A stretch of 64,000 bases of DNA from Ornithodoros turicata (lineage: Eukaryota; Arthropoda; Arachnida; Ixodida; Argasidae): the NCBI RefSeq assembly GCF_037126465.1, contig NC_088210.1, forward strand, positions 25,879,511-25,943,510, written 5' to 3'. This document shows positions 10,662-21,291 of this stretch, in pieces. The translations under genes were made by a program, and so were the position numbers. Below the pieces are notes generated by a model. It made no database searches and had not been told where the DNA came from. It worked only from the letters and a program-made list of their open reading frames with translations. How positions within the stretch are numbered: position 1 is the first letter of the stretch; the number at the start of each line of letters is the position of its first letter.

Positions 10662-12167
10662 CAGGGTGTCGAACCACAAAAAATACGGGTTCGGTTCGGG
10701 TTCGGGTTCGCGTTGCTTTGATGTCGTTCCGGTTCAGTTCCGGTTCGGCCACGCCAAAAATCGAACCGGTTCGCCGCCCCGAACCGGTTCGCGTACCGGT
10801 TCAACGCTTCCATTTTGTATGTTCCATAAAACTGCTTTTATCAGGAAATGCGTGGCTAATAGCTTGCTGCTGTTTTCTGCATTGGCGGTTTTAGCGGTCA
10901 GGTACTCCCTTTAGCGAGAGAAAGGAGAAATGGATGAACACTTATTGCAAATAGAGTCCACTCTGATGAAGCGGTGTAGTCCTGCTACTTTCTGTTCACA
11001 AAATATCTTTTTTCACACGCACAGTGCCAGCAAGATACACTTAAAGGAAGCCTAATAAGATGGACTGCGTTACATAGAGGACAGTACTTGCCGGCACGCT
11101 GCATTCGCAGCGTGCATCGATCTGAAACCGTACTGAAGCATGCCGAAAATAAGCCTGCCAGCCTTACTCTGTCCGAGCTCACAACAGTGTACTAGTTAAT
11201 CCACAACACAAAGGCATTGTGTCACGACACAATTGCACTACAAAGAAGCAGAACTGGATTTACTTTTCAAACCACGACCAATCAAACAGGCACCGTTCTG
11301 CGTACGCTCCATCTCCACTTCTTATGTGTCTGATTTGTTTAATTTTTACTGCTCACGTGTAAAGGGACATGTTGGGCGCCTATATAGTCACATATTCGTG
11401 CTATAGAGCTACATAACTGGCCTACACTCTTAAAAATGAACTTCACCGCATAGCACGCTCCTAGCCAACCATAATCTCGAATGATATCGTTATCTGCCCC
11501 GATTTGTTAAAAACGGGGGGCGTACGCCTTTTTTGTGACACTTATGCTGTTCATAATTGTCACAAAAAAGGCGTACGCCTACCGTTTTCAACAAATCAGG
11601 GCAGATAACGATATCATTCGAGATTATGGTTGGCTAGGAGCGTGCTATGCGGTGAAGTTCACTTTTAAGAGTGTACTCCATTCCTGTTTCATTCGTCCGC
11701 GTGGCGCCTCGTCTCTGAAGAGTAGGCGCCGCAGCACGTGCGTGGGGCGCTAGCCGCGGCGCTCACAAGGACAACTGCACTTCACCGTGTTAGAAAGACG
11801 CTGCAAATATACTTACTATACGTCCTCGTTTGACTGCTAGGTAGTGTCTTGGCTGTGTTGTATGTTGTGTGTTGTTACCGTCAATAAATTTTCTTATGAC
11901 GACATTTCCGACATCCATGATATGGACGCGTAATGATGATACCAATGTGTCTTCGTTCAGGGATTGAGAGAAACTCTGATGCTGACTTCTTTTATGTTCG
12001 AACCGATTTGTTGTGAACCGGTTACCGCTATTATTTTTTACGGTTCTGCTCCGGTTCAGGTTCAACTGTGTCATGAAAATTTCGGTTCGGGTTCAGGTTC
12101 GGTTCCGGCAAAAATAACGATTCGCGTACGGTTTTCGGTTCGGGGTCGTGTTTGGTTCGACACCCTG
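10662..12167. mobile_element. Non-autonomous hAT-type element (1506 bp)
   Basis: A 14-bp perfect inverted repeat, CAGGGTGTCGAACC, ends the element. It is flanked by an exact 8-bp duplication CTTTGTAC (10654-10661 and 12168-12175). Both subterminal regions (about 10685-10810 and 12000-12150) are packed with GGTTCGG/CCGAACC-like words in both orientations, as expected for hAT transposase binding regions. No transposase frame is visible. It lies inside the 10288 element and carries a MITE at 11425. Confidence 0.9.
11425..11673. mobile_element. GGCGTACGCC-family MITE, type a, nested in hAT element
   Basis: Ends CACTCTTAAAAATGAACTTC and its complement ending AAGAGTG, with TA on both sides. The cores GGCGTACGCC lie at 11519-11528 and 11570-11579 around a short loop. 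Almost the whole 249 bp is self-complementary. Confidence 0.95.
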
Positions 12168-12464
12168 CTTTGTACTTAAGCTTACCTTAGTATTTTTGTA
12201 CAAGCGCTAGATGTCTCTTGAGAGACGCTTCTTTCTAAAGTTGATTATCATCATCATTCTACGCGTTTTCAGACGAGCTGTTGCTGTTGTCTGCTACGGT
12301 AGTGGTACGTCCGCTTCTGCGCGTTCCAAATTCAAATTTCCATTGCCCAATCATGATCTACATCTCACGGGCCGATGAGTAGCGCCCCTAGCGGATCGTG
12401 CGGACGGGCTCCTCATAGGGGTTGCAGATTATGACATGGTGGTTATGTAGGTCGTGATTCACAC

Positions 12465-14068
12465 TAGCGATATTCCTCATTATGCTCCAGCTGAAGGTGC
12501 GAACAACACGTCCTGTCTTTCTGCTGTCACGTGAGCGCGAGCGCTCAACCAACGCTACCTAGATACAGAAGGCCTGCTCATTGCCTCCTCTCCCTCCTTC
12601 GATTAAAAGTCAGGATTCGTCTGCTACTGCGATTCACCATACAGCGAATTCAGGAACCCGCAAATGATTGCAGCTCACCTAGAACTTGCAGACCTAAATA
12701 TTTAGACAAGAAGTGCAAGACGCTTTCCAGAAAATCGGTTTTGAGAAAGATTGAGACCTTTTTGGGCTTCATTTTCAGGTTTTCCTAGTTAGTACGCGGG
12801 GACGTTCAATCAGTTAAATCACAACTCGCAGACGACGGTGGTTCGTCTTCATGTCCACGACCGCTGAAAGCACGCTCGTGATTGGCTACCGCCGTTGAAA
12901 AAACGATCCTCATTGGCTGGCTCTTAATTGTTACGTCATGGCGACGAGTAAGCAGGCTTTCCCTATCTAGGTGGTGTTGGCTCAACATCCAGTCTCCACG
13001 TGCGCTGCTAACCGTTTGGAATGCCCTGCGCCACAGCCACAAGGTATTCCGTAGCAGACGACAGGAAAAGACGCTGACGGTGTCGTCTGCTAAGTGTCGT
13101 CTGCTAAGTTTGCAATACGCCACTCCCGATATTCGGGCATCGTGTGAATACTCAACATAAAACCGGGCGGAACTTCTGCTCCGTGAGCAGTTTTTTTTTT
13201 TTTTTTTTGCCTTTGCTTCCACTAGAACCTCCCGTGAGCATGTCGCTCGTGTGAACACACGGTTAGAGAACCAGAAACTTCCTAAATCGCCGCTGCTGTT
13301 TGCACCGATACTGCTTCTGAGGCTTACGGAACAACACAATTGTATTTATGTCACCGTACACGCATGTGTGGCACTTCCAATATCCGGTTCCGTGCGTCTT
13401 TCGATTGATTAATTCGCTATCTGCTCGCCTATCCAACAGAACCGCCGTCCTACCTGGCTGACTTTTCCTGCGAAAATAAATAGATTCCCCCACCCTCGCG
13501 CGGAAAAATAAAGTTTAATAACGTACAGGTGTCCCACGCGCGAGCGAGCGCTTTCTAAAGCCTCCCTAATGACGCGCCCCGGCACCATCCGATCGAAAAA
13601 TGAGCGAAACGCTGCCAACAGTTGAGATAGGGAGTGGCACGGCGATATGAACGCAGGGTGCTGTCCATCATTCGAAGGCGTTAATTAAAATTGGACCCCT
13701 GTAGACCGTCGGTAACTCTTGTCTGAGCACTAACACAGCGGGAGCGAGTCAATATATCTGGGCAGAATCATTGCACCTGCGTGATTCTAGAGCAGCGGCA
13801 TCCACTGCGCGCGCCGCTTGAAGGTGTGTTCAAAGTCGGGAGTGAATGAGGGCTGCGGACGGCAGTCGATGGGGAAGCAGCGTACGAGCCGTTTCTTAAG
13901 GACAAAGTATTTGAAGAGATACAGATCGAAAACAGCCGTGATATACTCTACATTAGATGTCGATGTTGTGGCAGAACCTTCGCAATGTCTTTCTCTTTTG
14001 TTCGGTACCTGAAGATTTAGGTTTGGCAGAACATACAAACAGACGAAGACAACACAAGCGTGGAGCCT
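12465..14068. other. Mostly unassigned; dispersed GTCGTCTGCTA repeat (-)
   Basis: Bases 12945-13110 resemble, on the minus strand, the direct repeats at 36359 and 36902 (ACACCACCTAGATAGGGAAA and GTCGTCTGCTA words). A T-run lies at 13190-13208. Open frames here show no known motif. Confidence 0.45.
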
Positions 14069-14287
14069 GGTACAGCTCCTGTTAACCTTAATAGCAGCAC
14101 TGAAAAAAAAAAAAGAAAAATAAATCAATCTAATTTCCCAGCGCGATAACAGCCACCCTTGGGGCACTGGGGGAAAGTGAGCAAAATCCTTGCATTAAAC
14201 TAACAAAATAGTTTTGTTCCATATGGCCCCAAGTGTCTTTTTTTTTTTTTTTTCAGTGTTATTATTAAGGTTGACCGGAGCTGTACC
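14069..14287. repeat. Inverted repeat with poly-A/poly-T arms
   Basis: GGTACAGCTCCTGTTAACCT at the left is complementary to AGGTTGACCGGAGCTGTACC at the right. Each arm continues through a GCACTGAAAA / TTTTCAGTG stretch into A- or T-runs. Probably a foldback element, but no target duplication is clear. Confidence 0.6.
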
Positions 14288-14530
14288 TGAGAACGTGTAA
14301 GGTTGAGATATATGGCAGTCGTCCGCCGGTGACTGGCCTTTTTGAATGACTGTTAGTTTAAATGTTCCATGATTAACTAAGCATTAGGTGGTATTTTTGT
14401 AGTTTTCGCACATTGCTCACGCTCAGTTTTTGCAAGAGCTAGCCTGCTTTTATGGCACATTATCAACGAAACTCCATATCTTTCCTTTCTTCCCCGGCAA
14501 CTTCGCCCTTGTAACTCCAAGGGGACTCCC

Positions 14531-14592
14531 AAACAGCACAATATCTTGGCCCAATGTTGACCCAATATTGGGCCTAGATGTTGTGCTGCTTG
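14531..14592. repeat. Short hairpin, CAGCACAATATC arms
   Basis: CAGCACAATATCTTGGCCCA and its approximate reverse complement surround a GTTGACC centre. About 22-bp arms. It resembles a compact palindromic MITE, but only one copy is seen here. Confidence 0.5.
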
Positions 14593-15446
14593 AGTAGGCA
14601 GTATAACTGCGTATTCGTTTCACGATATTTCCCATTTTGATGTGGGTTTCATGTCTGTAAGCCCAGAGCTGTGGCTATGTGTGTACTTCATCGAACAGTT
14701 TCGCGAAATCGATTTGGATAATCAGTAATTTGCGCATGAGCAATCAACGCGATTGAAACGCCCCCATGAATATTCATAAATATTTGCCGTTCCGCGTTAC
14801 CTTATTTATGGTTCCCCTCAATAGCGTACGTAGTAACGATCTGCAGACGTTCTATAATAACATCCGCTTTTCCTTTCTTTTGTTCTTAATAAACATATAC
14901 CCCCCGCCGATGTTTTAATTTGGTGCTTCCCCTACTGCCCTCCGCAACATTTTTCCTCTTCGAGATGGTGACACAATGTTGACGCTGGCGGTATGTTTAT
15001 GTGGAGGACTCTGCTAAGTACGAAAGATAACAAACGGGGTAGAGCTTTACAAAATTCTTTGCAAAGTCGTGTAGCGTCATCCTCAGAAAATCGTGTAGAT
15101 CTCGAATCTTTCCCAAGCAATGGCGTCGTTAGCAACAGCTACAGAGTTGCAGACATATGTGGCAATGCACTAAGGTGCTCTGGAAAGGTTATTGGTTGCG
15201 AAGCGAGCGTGTATTTTTTACTACCCAGATGTAATGGTCTGGCAACGTTGATCAAACCGTAATTATTTACTTATCTAATGTGTACCCACGCCTCGGATTA
15301 AGACATTCTGTCGGTAGTCCTCTCCTTACAAATAATCATTTGTGGTCTTACACTGCACACAATGCACACCTGCACCTGCATGTCTCATGACTATATTGAT
15401 TGATTGATAAAAAAGAAGAAAAACAAAAAACACACCATGACCATAT
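14593..15446. other. No gene recognised
   Basis: No coding motif. Contains TGATTGATTGAT near 15395-15407, like (TTGA)n retroposon tails. Confidence 0.4.
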
Positions 15447-15955
15447 CACTCTTAAAAATGGTAGTGGTGATGACGAACCGGCTTGCCGTTGTCGGCCTCA
15501 CATTGGTGGGCTGCGTAACGACTGTAGCCAGGATGAGATGATATGGTGTGATAACAGATGAAGGAATGATGACGGCCGAAATTTAAGATTTAGTGCTGTC
15601 ACTGCAGAGTTGCCGAGAAGTCCGAGCAGTACTTATAGCCTTTGAGCGAGGCCAGATTCCTGGAGAAAGTAGACGAGGCTGCGACTTTTGGAGTGTCTTT
15701 CCGTGAAAGAGCCCTTGGGATGTAGGGCATCATCTACCGTACAGTTCCTGCAATGGCCAAGGTATCTCTCCCGCACCGCAGCATATGCAGAGCAATGCAG
15801 TAGGATGTGCTCGATAGTTTCAATTTGCTGACAATGTATGCAGTTTGCGTTATCTATAGAGAGCCAATCTTGAATAATTGTGATTTAATGAAAGCGCTTC
15901 TTGTTCGCAACCTGAAGAGCAGAGTTTGTGTACTGCGGGAAAGTCCTCTTCAAAA
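15447..15955 (-). pseudogene. LINE C-terminus with Cys/His motif and 3' end
   Basis: The minus strand has an uninterrupted frame reading IIQDWLSIDNANCIHCQQIE, then TIEHILLHCSAYAAVRERYL, and ending LAQRL with a stop at 15633-15635. The C-x2-C...EHILLHC pattern is the C-terminal Cys/His motif of non-LTR retrotransposons. After the stop, the 3' UTR runs to AGGCCGACAACGGCAAGCC, a CATCACCACTACC tail and CATTTTTAAGAGTG at 15447. The upstream part of the element is missing (5' truncation). Clade I or R1 is a guess. Confidence 0.8.
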
Positions 15956-16192
15956 TAAACTTCACCACATAGCACGCAGCTAGTCAACCATCATCCCGGA
16001 CGACATCGTTCTCTAACCTGATTTGTTGAAAACGGGAGGCGTACGCCTTTTTGTGACACTTGTGCAGAAATGTTTGTTGTCAAAAAAAAGGCGTACGCCT
16101 CGCGCTTTCCACAAATCAAGAGTGATAGAGGTATCACTCTGTGCAATGGTTGACCTTCAGCGTGCTATGTGGTGAAGCTTGTTTTAAGAGTG
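15944..16192. mobile_element. GGCGTACGCC-family MITE, asymmetric arms
   Basis: The left arm is of the CATCATCCCGGACGACATCG type. The right arm is of the AGAGTGATAGAGGTATCACT / CAATGGTTGACCTTCAGCGT type. Termini and GGCGTACGCC cores remain complementary, while the ~60 bp between them are not. Confidence 0.85.
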
Positions 16193-16220
16193 ACAATAGA
16201 TGCAGTACCGCGTTGACCTG

Positions 16221-16469
16221 CACTCTTAGAAATGAACTTCACCGCATAGCACGCTCCTAGCCAACCATAATCTCGAATGATATCGTTATATGCCCTGATT
16301 TGTTGAAAACGGGAGGCGTACGCCTTTTCTGTGACAATTATGAACAGCATAAATGTCACAAAAAAGGCGTACGCCTCCTGTTCTCAACAAATCAAGGCAG
16401 ATAACGATATCGTTCGAGATGATGGTTGGCTAGGAATGTGCTATGCGGTGAAGTTCATTTTTAAGAGTG
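16221..16469. mobile_element. GGCGTACGCC-family MITE, type a, TG flanks
   Basis: Ends CACTCTTAGAAATGAACTTC and TTTTTAAGAGTG. It is flanked by TG on both sides rather than TA. Full length, with both cores intact. Lies 28 bp from the preceding copy. Confidence 0.9.
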
Positions 16470-18244
16470 TGTTCGAATGTTTTCATTTTCCAATCCAACC
16501 CAATCCATGTCATTAGGAAGGGGGGGGGGGGGGCGTAAGCGGAAAACCACCGGAATGTCATCCACCAGTTAGCGTATCGGTAATGCCGCACGGCATGTCG
16601 GACACGTCGTCTTTGTGGATGTGGCGTAATCCTTAGCGTACCAGACAGAATGTCAGCTTTTTGTTTTGTCGCCGGCGCCCGCCATCACGTGAAAGCACGC
16701 CGCATAGGCGCCAATAGCCTATACGCATGTCCACATACTTTGCGTTTGTGCTCCTGCTGCTGTCCTCGGCGGCAACGACAAAGTACAGGAAAAATGGATG
16801 ACCGAAGCGGCGCCTGCCTCACTGCTTTACAGAGTGGATTCTAATCTCGCTTATATGTTTGCATCATCAGCATTGTCCCCAGCAGGCTTTGTACCGTATA
16901 CTGAAAAATTATTTACGTTACTGAGTGCCTGGTAGAAAAGTATATACGGGTAGACCTCAACTTGGAAAAGTATTTGAGTAGAATACTAAATGCTCATCAA
17001 AGTAACGCGTTACTAGCAAGTTACAATTTGTGAAGTTCACTGACGAACAAGTACAAACGAAGCTCTTCTCCGTGGACATCCGCCTGCTGACGTCGCTCGT
17101 ACTTTTGTGTCATAAGTATTTGTAAGAATCCGAGATACTCTCAAAAGCATTTAAGTTAGAGGAACTTGAGTATGGTATATAAGGTGCGTATATGTCTAGC
17201 TGCGACCAGGAAGGCATGCAGCACAGCCAGGGTTGTTTGGATTTAATCCGCATGGATTTTATCCGGTGGATTTTTTTGGATTTGTTCCACACAATTTAAC
17301 CCGGATTTTTTTTTAAAGATTTTGTCCAGATGCGATGTGAAGAAGACAATCTTAGTTCAGCGTTACACGGAAAAGTCCCACTTTGTTTTGTTGCTGTGGT
17401 GGCTGTTTACAAAAGCCGAGGTATGCGCAACATTAACTTCTAACTTTTTTTAGCTTTGTAACTTGACTTCTTTTTAACTTTTTTCCCGTTTTCTTAAACT
17501 TCCGCCCATTGGTAATTAGTCTCCTTGTAGATACATGCTCGCTTCCAGAGGATGTCCACCTGGCTGTATAGCTCAACTGCGAAAACGACATCTGCGCTGC
17601 TCTTAGAGCTGTCTTATAAAAATTCTGTAAAGGATAAAAATAAGCGCCCTGTATATCAAGCTGCAAAGTCGTTCCAAACAAGTAATTAATATATCTGGTT
17701 AGTTTATGTTCGAATATATATATATAGTGAAATAAAAACACCCACTTTACTTATCGCCCCTTCCCTCCAATACAAATAGCGCGAGCTCTGAATGAACGCA
17801 GGAAAATCATTTCAGATACAATCCTCTCCAATCCTATCCAACAATCCTATCCAATCGCTGCCTCCTACGGGACCCAGTGGCAGGACAGAGATACACGACC
17901 GGTGTTAAGTGAAATATATCGGGTGGACCAACCGCGGAGAAACTCAACTTCACCCAGGACCATTAGGCTCTATTTATAGTAATTTAATGGAGAGATGAGC
18001 ACGTCGGACTAATGGCACTCCTCTATACAGCAACGCTGTTAATAAATGCGAATCATCTAAACTTAATCTAATTCTGAATTGACGCAATCAGAGTGGTCGA
18101 TTTGATTAAAATCTTCTTTCTCGCACTACGCAAATGGACGGCTATAGGCTGACTCGTTTGTTGAGAACATGTCTGATTCTGTATTGTTTCAAATCGTCTA
18201 TACTTTCGTATGCCTTGCGGCAAGGGAGCCATATATTCCGTACC
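16470..18244. other. No gene recognised; possible hAT-like subterminal repeats
   Basis: Contains a CCAATCCAACCCAATCC tail-like tract (16482-16505), a G-run at 16519-16533, AGTAACGCGTTACT-type words at 16910-17025 and GGATTT words at 17238-17312. These resemble transposon subterminal repeats, but no boundaries could be set. (TATA)n occurs near 17717-17727. Confidence 0.4.
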
Positions 18245-18400
18245 TATTACTCTCTTCATGATGGGATGTAACTGAGGCTGAAACACACAAAGAGACGGAA
18301 CACAACACAAGCGTCAAGTTTTTATGCGGCAGTCGTCGTGTTCCTCTCTTTGTGTGTTCCAAAATCAGAAACGTTACTTTCCACCATGAAGGGAGTAATA
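18245..18400. mobile_element. 156-bp foldback element
   Basis: TATTACTCTCTTCATGATGG at the left is complementary, with mismatches, to CCACCATGAAGGGAGTAATA at the right. The arms continue through ACACACAAAGAGACGGAACA-type sequence towards a short centre near 18325. It sits 5 bp before the MITE at 18406. Confidence 0.7.
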
Positions 18401-18405
18401 CCCTA

Positions 18406-18651
18406 CACTCTAAAAGCTGAACTTCACCGCATAGCACGCTGTGCGCCAACCATTGCCACGAATGATAGGGTTATCGCTTCTGATTCGAAGAGAGAGGTGG
18501 GCGTACGCCTTTTTGTGGCAATTTGGATATATGAAAATTCCCACAAAAAGGCGTACGCCCCCTCTCTCCTCGAATTAGAGCGATAATCTTATCATTCTTG
18601 GCAACGGTTGGAGCACAGCGTGCTATGCGGTGAAGCTCTGTTTTTAGAGTG
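18406..18651. mobile_element. GGCGTACGCC-family MITE, type b, TA flanks
   Basis: Ends CACTCTAAAAGCTGAACTTC and CTCTGTTTTTAGAGTG with TA duplications. Arms carry ACGAATGATAGGGTTATCGC and a TTGGATATATGAAAA loop between the two cores. Confidence 0.95.
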
Positions 18652-18659
18652 TAGCCACA

Positions 18660-18907
18660 CATTCTTAGAAATGAGCTTCACGGCATAGCACGTTCCTAGC
18701 CAATCATTATTTTGAATGATATCGTTATCTGCCCCGATTTATTGAAAACTGGAGGCGTACGCCTTTTTTGTTACACTTATGCTGTTCATAATTGTCACAA
18801 AAAGGGCGTACGCCCCCGTTTTCAACAAATCAGGGCATATAACGATATCATTCGAGATGATGGTTGGCTCAGAGCGTGCTATGCGGTGAAGTTCATTTTT
18901 AAGAGTG
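18660..18907. mobile_element. GGCGTACGCC-family MITE, type a, CA flanks
   Basis: Ends CATTCTTAGAAATGAGCTTC and TTCATTTTTAAGAGTG. CA occurs on both sides. The right CA is also the first two bases of the next element, so this copy may have inserted 2 bp inside that element's left end. Confidence 0.9.
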
Positions 18908-19189
18908 CACGGCAAACTTAATGCATCCAACGGAATGGCATTTGCTTCACCTCCAAACCAACCATCACCTCGAATGACATCGTTCACTCCCCTGATTTGT
19001 TGAAAACAGGTGGGGTACGCCTTTTCTGTTACAGTTATGTTCTGCATAATTGTCACACACACACAAAAAAAAAAAGGCGTACGCCTCCCGTTTTCAGCAA
19101 ATCAGGGGAGAGAACGATGTCATTCGAGATGATGGTTGGTTAGGAGGTGAATTAAATACCATTCCATTTAATGCATTAAGTTTGCCGTG
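18908..19189. mobile_element. Related MITE with different termini (CACGGCAAACTTAATGCAT)
   Basis: The termini are CACGGCAAACTTAATGCAT and its exact complement. The interior (AACCAACCATCACCTCGAAT, TTTGTTGAAAAC, GGGTACGCC/GGCGTACGCC) is that of the main family. The loop contains an (AC)n and A-run expansion near 19057-19074. It shows exchange of the element ends around a conserved middle. Confidence 0.85.
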
Positions 19190-19360
19190 TGGTATAACAG
19201 GTCCGGAATATATGAAACTGTTGCTCTTCCATACTGTTCAGGAGGTGTCGCTGCCTCGCCCTTGTGTGGTTTGTATACATATATGAGTGCGTGTATGAGA
19301 AAAAAATGTAGAGAAAATGTAAAAAGAGTGAATGCTTGTCCCGTGAGCCAAATCAGGCCA

Positions 19361-19579
19361 CACTCTTAAAAATGAACTTCGCCGCACAGCACGCTCCTAG
19401 CCAACCATCATCTCGAATGATATTGTTATCTGCTCTGATTATTTGAAAACGGTTTGAAAAAATTGTCACAGAAAAGGCGTACGCCTCCCGTTTTCAACAA
19501 ATCGGGGCAGATAAAGATATCATTCCAGATGATGGTTGGCTAGGAACGTGCCATGTGGTGAAGTTCGTTTTTAAGAATG
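19361..19579. mobile_element. GGCGTACGCC-family MITE, type a, left core deleted, CA flanks
   Basis: Ends CACTCTTAAAAATGAACTTC and TTCGTTTTTAAGAATG, with CA duplicated on both sides. The left copy of the core is lost, leaving only the right GGCGTACGCC. Confidence 0.9.
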
Positions 19580-19602
19580 CACTTGGTAAGTCGTTGGAAA
19601 GC

Positions 19603-19690
19603 AGGTACCAGCGTAGCATAGTGGTAAGCGCACTGAGAGGCTAGCGCCAATTGAGAGGTGTGTGGTTCGATACCTGCAAGTGTCCTGCTT
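19603..19690 (+). repeat. tRNA-like sequence, probably SINE head or tRNA pseudogene
   Basis: TAGCATAGTGGTAAGCGC resembles a Pol III A box, and GGTTCGATACC resembles a B box, spaced about as in a tRNA. A convincing acceptor stem and T-stem cannot be drawn, so a functional tRNA is unlikely. Confidence 0.5.
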
Positions 19691-19780
19691 CTTTCGACGG
19701 CTCCCGTATTTCAATTACTCTGTCAAGTCATGCGCAATATGTGTCGACGGTCGTCCGCCACGTTGTATAGAGGGTATTTT

Positions 19781-19880
19781 AACGACAACTTTATTTCGAG
19801 ATGATGATTTTTGATTGCGTGTTAGCGCCGCGAAGCAACTGTGGCTATTCGAGATGATGAATTGGGAGTTTCAATGAGGG
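19781..19880 (-). mobile_element. LINE 3' end fragment (AATAAAGTTGTCG)
   Basis: The minus strand carries CATCATCTCGAAATAAAGTTGTCG. A second partial copy of the ATTCGAGATGATGAATTGGG segment follows. Same family as 7205-7525. Confidence 0.55.
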
Positions 19881-20720
19881 TATTAACGATGTACAGGAGC
19901 GAGCTGTTTTTAATTTTTCATAATTTATCGAAAACAGATCTGGAAGCTGAAAAATTTTGGCACAGCTTTTTAGCACTCCACATATCATTGAGCGTCGGCA
20001 ACTGACGTGACAGAGGCCCTTTTTACGGCTCGGAAGAAATACCAGACTTTATTGGGCAACCCTGTACTTCATTTTATTGCCACTAAACTTTATCGACGAC
20101 TTCCGACGGCTGTCCATTTCATAATTGCGCGGAAGACGTTCCATCTCTCATCTCTGCGATGCTTCCAATGTGTGTGAGAGAGGAGCTTTTCACGCAGTAG
20201 TATATATCGAAGCGCGGGGCATGAAAGTAAAAGGGCCATTGCAGCATTGGTCGCGGTGTAGCTTAATGTCGCGGGAAAGATAAGGTCATAATGGGTGACC
20301 GTCGAGTCGTTATACCGTGGAAGTTGTTGAATCTGAATTGTCGCTAATTAACAGTGGCGATAAAAACAAGGAGGGGGGGGGTCTGTTTTTCTCAATTTTA
20401 CAATAGAACATTACATTTTACGCTTCATCTCAGTTTATTACACCAGTCAGCTTGGAAGCTCTGCATAGTATAACTACGAACACATTCTCAGCAAACTTCT
20501 ATATCTCGACCTTATCTCATCGTAGAAATCTTCGTGACTGTTATTTCTTGTATAACAACAACAACCAATACAGTGATGATGATGAATGGAGAAATTGTAC
20601 ATGATGTACACGCCATCGTTGATTCTCCTGACTTGACTGTCAAGCGTTATCTTTTTTTTTTAAAATATATCCTCACTCTTTTTTCAAGCTTAATCCTATC
20701 AACCGTTCCTTGTTAAGATA
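19881..20720. other. No gene recognised
   Basis: Short frames only. G-run near 20373-20380 and T-run near 20651-20660. Confidence 0.4.
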
Positions 20721-20889
20721 AGAGAGAGTTTTTGTGCATCGTACGCAATCGCCGTTGCGTACGTAATGAATAGCGTTGGTGGTTATGCGCACGCGCAAAA
20801 CATAAAGAGAGCTTCGCGCATTGCGCAGAACCAGTACGCTATCCGTTACGTACGCAAAGGCGATAGCGTACGATGCATTAAAACTCTCT
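20721..20889. mobile_element. Palindromic MITE rich in CGTACG, copy 1
   Basis: Arms AGAGAGTTTTTGTGCATCGT and GCGTACGATGCATTAAAACTCTCT are complementary, with GCGTACGTAA and TTACGTACGC inside them. An inner hairpin of GCGCACGCGC and GCGCATTGCGC type lies at the centre. GATA occurs on both flanks (20717-20720 and 20890-20893), possibly a 4-bp duplication. Related sequence at 49153 and 49312. Confidence 0.7.
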
Positions 20890-20893
20890 GATA

Positions 20894-21250
20894 TTAAACA
20901 ATGTGTCGCAGCACCACGCCATTATTTTCCTTTATCACATCACATCACCACGTCGTTGATATGCGTGTACGTGACACGTAATAGAGGAACGCACAGTATG
21001 CCAATGACAGGGCCTTGGTCGGTTGTTCAGGTGCAAAGAAAAGTAAACTTCTCCTTCGATATTTCCGCAATCCTTTCCTGAAATCTTTCAATTTTCTTGC
21101 AATTGTTGGGGTTTCCTTTGTAATGCAAAGTGGGCGTATAGCTGCGTGCCTCTTATAGAGCGCTCCTCAATTCTTATATGCGTGAGAATCCTGCCATGTG
21201 TGGTCAAAGGACACAGCTCGTTTCTGTGGGAATCGTCGCATACGCTCCTT

Positions 21251-21291
<41 letters not shown>

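Larger units (their letters stand above)
10288..12456. mobile_element. 408-bp-type TIR element, copy 1, interrupted by nested insertions
   Basis: Ends are CACCACCTACTAGATTATAG and the complementary GGTTATGTAGGTCGTG. It is flanked by an exact 8-bp duplication ATTCACAC (10280-10287 and 12457-12464). Apart from two insertions the sequence follows the intact copy at 41078-41485. An 8-bp duplication is typical of hAT elements, but the terminal CACGACC is not diagnostic, so superfamily is an inference. Confidence 0.85.

Noticed and set aside
11535..11753. Recurrent peptides of the type AYASRFQQIRADNDIIRDYG and GWLGACYAVKFIFKS at many loci
   Set aside because: They are translations of the MITE arms, appear on both strands because the element is palindromic, and have no codon-level conservation. 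Not a protein family.
12806..13339. 177-residue minus-strand frame
   Set aside because: Spans a dispersed repeat and a poly-A/T tract (poly-Lys run); no recognisable domain.
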